Shown here in pieces: positions 58,869 to 62,857 of a stretch of DNA of 62,857 nucleotides. Under the pieces are notes generated by a model. It did not search any database and was not told where the DNA came from. It saw nothing but the letters and a program-made list of their open reading frames with translations. A program made the translations under genes and the position numbers. The stretch is taken from the NCBI GenBank assembly GCA_900542835.1, contig UQPB01000017.1, forward strand, positions 1 through 62,857, given 5' to 3'. Positions within the stretch are counted from its first letter, which is position 1; each line of letters starts with the position of its first letter. Source of the stretch: an uncultured Pelosinus sp. GTDB taxonomy: Bacteria; Bacillota; Negativicutes; Sporomusales; Acetonemataceae.

Positions 58869-59444
58869 ATGCAAGCATTGCGCATTATTATTGCCGATAA
58901 CGAATCGATTATCCGCATGGATCTCAAAGAATTGCTGGAGGAAGCCGGACATACAGTGCTGGCGGAAGCCTTTGACGGCGTGCAGGCGGTGGAGCTGGCC
59001 CGGAAGTACTCGCCAGACCTGATCATCATGGACATCAAGATGCCGGAGATGGACGGCATTACCGCAGCAAAGATCATTTCCGGCGAACGGCTGGCGCCGG
59101 TGCTGCTGCTGACAGCCTACAGCCAGAAAGAAATTGTGGAAAAAGCCAAGGATTCGGGTGTTCTCGCCTATCTGGTCAAGCCGGTCAAGGAGGCGAATTT
59201 ATTTCCGGCGATGGAAATCGCCATGTCCCGGTTCAATGAATTTATGGAACTGGAGAAAGAACTGGAGGATGTAAAGAATTCGCTGGTCAACCGGAAGCTG
59301 CTCGACCGGGCCAAGGGCATTCTGATGGAGGCGCATGGCCTGACGGAAAATGAAGCGTATCGCCGGATTCAGCAATATAGCATGAACAAACGCAAATCGA
59401 TTCGCGAGGTAGCTGAACTGATCATCAATGCGGCTACCAAATGA
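58869..59444 (+). CDS. ANTAR-domain response regulator
   Basis: The 191-residue protein has a receiver domain (phosphoacceptor Asp55 in LIIMDIKMPEMDG) and a C-terminal ANTAR domain (LLDRAKGILMEAHGLTENEA, about 133-190) that binds paired hairpins in target mRNA leaders to block termination. It is the partner of the adjacent kinase. Its targets are not visible in this window. Confidence 0.94.
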   Translation: MQALRIIIADNESIIRMDLKELLEEAGHTVLAEAFDGVQAVELARKYSPDLIIMDIKMPEMDGITAAKIISGERLAPVLLLTAYSQKEIVEKAKDSGVLAYLVKPVKEANLFPAMEIAMSRFNEFMELEKELEDVKNSLVNRKLLDRAKGILMEAHGLTENEAYRRIQQYSMNKRKSIREVAELIINAATK

Positions 59445-59455
59445 TGAATTTCGCG

Positions 59456-59482
59456 GACGGCGTCCAAGCGCCGTCTTTTTTG
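59456..59482 (+). terminator. Terminator after the ANTAR regulator
   Basis: GACGGCG, loop TCCAAG, CGCCGTC, then TTTTTTG: an intrinsic terminator that separates the two-component genes from groESL. Confidence 0.9.
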
Positions 59483-59518
59483 TTTGCCGACGGACAGCGA
59501 TTTTTTTTCGTTACCCTC

Positions 59519-59547
59519 TTGATTTTTGCCGCCAGATTTTATATGAT
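59519..59547 (+). promoter_or_regulatory. groESL promoter
   Basis: TTGATT (59519-59524), 17 bases, TATGAT (59542-59547). The CIRCE operator begins 12 bases downstream, so HrcA would sit at the transcription start. Confidence 0.7.
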
Positions 59548-59558
59548 AAATCATGTAA

Positions 59559-59585
59559 TTAGCACTCATGACAAGTGAGTGCTAA
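59559..59585 (+). promoter_or_regulatory. CIRCE operator (HrcA site)
   Basis: TTAGCACTC, nine bases, GAGTGCTAA is the exact CIRCE consensus. It is the operator for the heat-shock repressor HrcA and controls groESL. Confidence 0.97.
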
Positions 59586-59633
59586 CAAAAAACAAATAAA
59601 GCTGTACCTGATAAAAAAAGGGAGGTTGTTTCA

Positions 59634-59918
59634 ATGATTAAGCCGTTAGGCGACAGGGTAGTCATCAAAGCTCAGGAAAAAGAAGAAAAAACAGTAAGTG
59701 GTATTGTGCTGCCGGATACTGCCAAAGAAAAGCCGCAAAAGGGCAAAATCGTTGCGGTTGGCACTGGCAAAGTGCTCGACAACGGCACTCGTGTAGCCCT
59801 TGAGGTCAAAGAAGGCCAGGAAGTTATTTTCTCGAAATACGCTGGCACCGAAATTAAAATCGACAATCAGGACTATCTGATTCTTAGCGAACGCGATATT
59901 TTGGCGATTGTTGAATAA
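59634..59918 (+). CDS. groES: Co-chaperonin GroES
   Basis: The 94-residue lid protein (MIKPLGDRVVIKAQEKEEKT) has the mobile-loop region and the conserved GTEIKIDNQDYLILSERDIL C-terminus. With GroEL it folds proteins in the cytoplasm. Control by CIRCE is clear. groEL follows after 42 bases behind TGAGGAGGAA. Confidence 0.97.
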   Translation: MIKPLGDRVVIKAQEKEEKTVSGIVLPDTAKEKPQKGKIVAVGTGKVLDNGTRVALEVKEGQEVIFSKYAGTEIKIDNQDYLILSERDILAIVE

Positions 59919-59960
59919 GATTGCCAACAACGATGACTAAATATTGAGGAGGAATACATA

Positions 59961-61607
59961 ATGGCAAAGCAAATTCTGTTTGATGAAGAAGCCCGCCGCG
60001 CGCTGGAGAGAGGCGTCAACGCTCTCGCCAATGCTGTTAAAGTCACTCTTGGCCCTAAAGGCCGCAATGTGGTTCTCGACAAGAAATTCGGCGCTCCCAC
60101 GATTACCAATGACGGCGTAACGATTGCCCGTGACATTGATCTTGAGGATCCGTTTGAAAATATGGGCGCTCAGCTCGTTAAAGAAGTTGCCACCAAGACC
60201 AATGATGTCGCCGGCGATGGCACGACCACCGCTACGCTTCTGGCGCAGGCGATGATCCGCGAAGGCATGCGCAATGTTGCTGCCGGCGCCAATCCGATGA
60301 TTGTTAAACGCGGCATCGAAACGGCTGTAGTCGCTTTGGTTGACGAAATTAAGAAAACCGCCAAGAAAGTGGAAACTAAAGAAGCGATCACCCAGGTCGC
60401 GGCTATCTCCGCCAATGACGCTGAAATCGGCAAGCTGATCGCCGATGCGATGGACAAAGTCGGTAAAGACGGCGTTATCACCGTTGAAGAATCCAAAGGC
60501 ATGGTTACCGGTTTGGAATTTGCCGAAGGCATGCAGTTTGACCGCGGCTATATTTCTCCGTACATGATTACCGACCCTGACAAGATGGAAGCCGTTCAGA
60601 GCAACCCCTATATCCTGATCACCGACCGCAAGATCGGCGCTATCGCTGATTTGCTGCCGATCCTGGAGAAGGTTGTGCAGCAGGGTAAAGAACTGCTGAT
60701 CATCGCTGAAGATGTGGAAGGCGAAGCGCTGGCGACGTTGGTTGTCAACAAACTTCGCGGCACCTTCCGCGCTGTTGCGGTTAAAGCCCCCGGCTTCGGC
60801 GACCGCCGCAAAGCTATGCTCGAAGATATCGCCATCCTTACCGGTGGTAAAGTCATTACCGAAGAACTGGGCCGCAAGCTTGACAGCGTCACACTGGAAG
60901 ACCTTGGCACTGCCCGCCAGGTTCGCATTTCCAAAGAGGAAACGACGATTGTCGATGGCTCTGGTAAAGATGAGGAAATTAAGCTTCGCGTCAACCAGAT
61001 CAAATCCCAGATCGAAGAAACCACTTCCGATTTTGATAAAGAAAAACTGCAGGAGCGCTTGGCGAAGCTGTCTGGCGGCGTAGCCGTTATTCAAGTCGGC
61101 GCAGCTACCGAAGTTGAGCTGAAAGAAAAGAAACTCCGCATTGAAGATGCTCTCAATGCCACTCGCGCCGCAGTTGAGGAAGGCATTGTCGCCGGCGGCG
61201 GCACGGCTTTACTTGATATCCAGGCGGTTCTTGACAAAATCGAAGCAACCGGCGAAATTAAAACCGGCATTCAGATCGTTCGCCGCGCTATCGAAGAACC
61301 GGTTCGCCAGATTGCCAACAACGCCGGCCATGAAGGCTCCGTTATTGTGGAAGGCGTTAAGAAAGCCGGCGCCGGCTTCGGCTTCAACGCGCTGACTGAA
61401 GAATATGTAGACATGATTAAAGCCGGTATTGTCGATCCGGCGAAAGTAACCCGCTCTGCCCTGCAAAACGCTGCCAGCATTGCGGCTATGGTTCTCACCA
61501 CTGAAACGCTGGTTTCCGATAAACCGGAAAAAGATAATGGCGCTGCTGCTGCCGGCATGGGCGGTATGGGCGGCATGGGTGGTATGGGCGGCATGGGCAT
61601 GATGTAA
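59961..61607 (+). CDS. groEL: Chaperonin GroEL
   Basis: The 548-residue product is full-length chaperonin 60, with the ATP motif (VAGDGTTTATLLAQAMI), the apical region and the C-terminal Gly-Gly-Met repeats. It forms a double ring that folds proteins with GroES. An antisense open frame over much of its length is a shadow. Confidence 0.98.
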   Translation: MAKQILFDEEARRALERGVNALANAVKVTLGPKGRNVVLDKKFGAPTITNDGVTIARDIDLEDPFENMGAQLVKEVATKTNDVAGDGTTTATLLAQAMIREGMRNVAAGANPMIVKRGIETAVVALVDEIKKTAKKVETKEAITQVAAISANDAEIGKLIADAMDKVGKDGVITVEESKGMVTGLEFAEGMQFDRGYISPYMITDPDKMEAVQSNPYILITDRKIGAIADLLPILEKVVQQGKELLIIAEDVEGEALATLVVNKLRGTFRAVAVKAPGFGDRRKAMLEDIAILTGGKVITEELGRKLDSVTLEDLGTARQVRISKEETTIVDGSGKDEEIKLRVNQIKSQIEETTSDFDKEKLQERLAKLSGGVAVIQVGAATEVELKEKKLRIEDALNATRAAVEEGIVAGGGTALLDIQAVLDKIEATGEIKTGIQIVRRAIEEPVRQIANNAGHEGSVIVEGVKKAGAGFGFNALTEEYVDMIKAGIVDPAKVTRSALQNAASIAAMVLTTETLVSDKPEKDNGAAAAGMGGMGGMGGMGGMGMM

Positions 61608-61616
61608 TCAGCCTGA

Positions 61617-61636
61617 AAGCCCGTACACACGGGCTT
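61617..61636 (+). terminator. Hairpin after groEL
   Basis: AAGCCCGT, loop ACAC, ACGGGCTT, but without a T-run. A second, larger hairpin follows at 61693-61731 (GAGGCCG/CGGCCTC, then TTTGC). Together they probably end the groESL transcript. Confidence 0.6.
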
Positions 61637-61692
61637 CGGTGCCTGATTACCCGGTAATGTCCAAACGCTGATATTGCGCTACGTTAAAAGCA

Positions 61693-61735
61693 GAGGCCGT
61701 TCATCAGTTCATTGAACTTTTGGGCGGCCTCTTTG
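61693..61735 (+). terminator. Second hairpin downstream of groEL
   Basis: GAGGCCG (61693-61699) and CGGCCTC (61725-61731) with an inner TTCA/TGAA pairing, followed by TTTG. The remaining part of the 290-base gap before the deacetylase gene shows no gene and no convincing promoter. Confidence 0.5.
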
Positions 61736-61897
61736 CTATGGGGCAAGGCCTTTAGCCAAGCGTGAACCTGGCCTTGCCGCTGCCACCGCGAACCAAGACT
61801 GCGTAAGCAGCCGGCAATTTGCCAGGTAAGCGCTTTCGAGTCATACTGGCTGCGTCTGCTGCATACATACTACTGTAGTCTGGCTGGGGGTGGTTGT

Positions 61898-62638
61898 ATG
61901 CTGATTGACCTGCGGCGGTGGATCAACCGCAGATATTGGTTCTATAGTGTCATCGGCCTGTTTGCGATCAGCTCGTTCTATGTGCAGGTCGCCGAATATG
62001 CCAATAACGGTCCGGTCGCCATTGCCGGTACCCGGACGGAGCAGAAGGTCGTAGCCCTGACGTTTGATCATTCCTGGGGCAATAAATTTACGCCCTCGAT
62101 CCTTGATACCTTGCAGCGGAATGGCATTAAGGCCACTTTCTTTATCATGGGGCCGTGGGCGCAGAAGTATCCCGATGTGGCGAAACGGATGGTTACCGAT
62201 GGTCATGAAATCGGCAGTCATGGCTATAAGCATGAAAACTATGGAGACAGGACGCCCGAATGGGTAAAAGACGACATCAAAAAGGCCCATGAACAGATTA
62301 AAGATGCTACCGGCGTCGAGCCTGTGCTGCTGCGTCCACCCAACGGCCATTACAGCCGTGCTTCGCTGCAGGCCACTGAGGAGATGGGCTATAAAACGAT
62401 TATCTGGAATGCCGATTCACTGGACTGGAAAAACCCGGGACGTGATGTGATTATTGACCGGGTTGTAAAAAGGCTGAAGCCGGGAGCGATTATCCTGCTG
62501 CATGCTTCCGATACACCGCTGCAGACAGCCGAGGCGCTGCCCATCCTGCTTGAAAAAATCAACGAGCAGGGCTATCAGATTGTTCCGGTTGGCCAGTTGC
62601 TGAGCCAGTACGCGGAGAAGGGTGTTATCCGCCATTGA
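61898..62638 (+). CDS. pdaB: PdaB-like polysaccharide deacetylase
   Basis: The 246-residue protein has an N-terminal membrane anchor (YWFYSVIGLFAISSFYVQVA) and a CE4 deacetylase fold. Motifs: TFDHSWGN, GHEIGSHGYKHENYG, RPPNGHY and ILLHASDTPLQTAEALPILL. PdaB proteins act on peptidoglycan of spores or cell walls. Motif 1 has His where classical deacetylases have the second Asp of TFDD; PdaB-type proteins also vary at this place, so activity is uncertain. GGGGGTGG precedes the ATG. Confidence 0.88.
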   Translation: MLIDLRRWINRRYWFYSVIGLFAISSFYVQVAEYANNGPVAIAGTRTEQKVVALTFDHSWGNKFTPSILDTLQRNGIKATFFIMGPWAQKYPDVAKRMVTDGHEIGSHGYKHENYGDRTPEWVKDDIKKAHEQIKDATGVEPVLLRPPNGHYSRASLQATEEMGYKTIIWNADSLDWKNPGRDVIIDRVVKRLKPGAIILLHASDTPLQTAEALPILLEKINEQGYQIVPVGQLLSQYAEKGVIRH

Positions 62639-62647
62639 TGTGATTGC

Positions 62648-62705
62648 AAACAGGAGAAATGCAACCGGTTCTTTTAGAAAGCCGTTTGCGGTTCTCCTGT
62701 TTTTG
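62648..62705 (+). terminator. Terminator after the deacetylase gene
   Basis: AAACAGGAGAA (62648-62658) pairs with TTCTCCTGTTT (62692-62702) followed by TTG; inner GCAA/TTGC helps. Serves the deacetylase transcript. Confidence 0.8.
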
Positions 62706-62819
62706 CTGCCCGGCCGGTTTCTATACTGCGGCCTTTTACCGGTTTACAACAATTGAAAAAGTAAAGAAGTAATCTTGCTGCGGAGCAATGGCCGCTTTTC
62801 GGCAAAGCAGAATCCGCTT

Positions 62820-62848
62820 GTTCCTTTTTGCATTGCCCAAAAAGGAAC
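62820..62848. repeat. 11-bp-stem hairpin near the right edge
   Basis: GTTCCTTTTTG, loop CATTGCC, CAAAAAGGAAC form a perfect 11-bp stem. A/T runs flank both sides, as in a terminator, but no gene is seen on either strand here. It looks like a dispersed palindromic repeat. The remaining sequence from 62706 to the edge holds no supported gene. Confidence 0.6.
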
Positions 62849-62857
62849 CGAAAAAGT

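Noticed and set aside
59937..61094. A 385-codon open frame antisense to groEL
   Set aside because: It mirrors groEL codon bias, lacks a ribosome-binding site and family similarity, and is a known type of shadow in chaperonin genes.
1..62857. CRISPR arrays, tRNA or rRNA genes, complete insertion sequences, prophage genes
   Set aside because: No direct-repeat arrays, clover-leaf sequences, rRNA stretches or transposase/integrase frames were recognised in any part of the window.

Overview
The window is a gene-dense, roughly 50-55 % GC stretch of a bacterial chromosome. The long ribosomal-protein/rpoA/secY cluster has Firmicutes gene order. It carries sporulation-type genes (a GerMN lipoprotein, a PdaB-like deacetylase, and possibly a GerD-like helical protein), a HrcA/CIRCE-controlled groESL, and a PagL-like outer-membrane lipid A deacylase. 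A spore former with lipopolysaccharide fits the Negativicutes, most likely a Sporomusaceae relative. That assignment is inference from gene content and has not been searched.

Layout. 1-15463: the tail of tuf, then S10, spc and alpha ribosomal-protein genes in one direction, ending with rpoA-rplQ. 15569-18819: ecfA1-ecfA2-ecfT (energy-coupling-factor transporter core) and truA. 18820-26164: a catabolic block that splits truA from rplM-rpsI, which are normally adjacent. The block holds a divergent glycerate kinase and CdaR-type regulator, a PrpR-like sigma-54 activator, a sigma-54 promoter with upstream palindromes, a MatC-like carrier and a zinc dehydrogenase. It is bounded by a 70-bp inverted-repeat element on the left and a strong hairpin on the right. 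26184-27229: rplM-rpsI with their own promoter. 27307-33480: exported and membrane proteins of unknown role, a divergent lexA/yneA SOS pair with three SOS boxes, mug, a GltB-like FMN protein, and a CheY plus CheX-like pair. 33719-40461: transketolase, class I fumarase (two subunits) and a cytochrome b/flavoprotein/iron-sulfur succinate dehydrogenase-fumarate reductase operon. 40564-45786: small accessory genes, a PagL-like barrel, ferritin with a Fur-like palindrome, and motAB with a possible sigma-28 promoter. 45981-52077: acpS, the NAD(P)HX repair enzyme, the NdoAI/NdoA (MazEF-type) toxin-antitoxin, a secreted metallo-beta-lactamase-fold lipoprotein, and an AMIN amidase with a GerMN lipoprotein. 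52124-57170: alr, thiL and the tRNA t6A group tsaE-tsaB-rimI-tsaD. 57171-62857: a cluster of DnaA-box-like sites, a PdtaS/EutW-type kinase with an ANTAR regulator, groESL, a PdaB-like deacetylase and two terminal hairpins.

How the parts work together: translation, secretion (SecY) and transcription (RpoA) share the long operon. The SOS pair couples DNA damage to a cell-division block. FumAB with SdhCAB interconvert malate, fumarate and succinate. The catabolic block looks like an inducible carboxylate uptake and oxidation unit. The most interesting signals are that block with its sigma-54 control region, the DnaA-box cluster behind tsaD, the lexA/yneA operator layout, and the CheY/CheX-like pair whose partner carries repeats resembling MshEN c-di-GMP-binding motifs.
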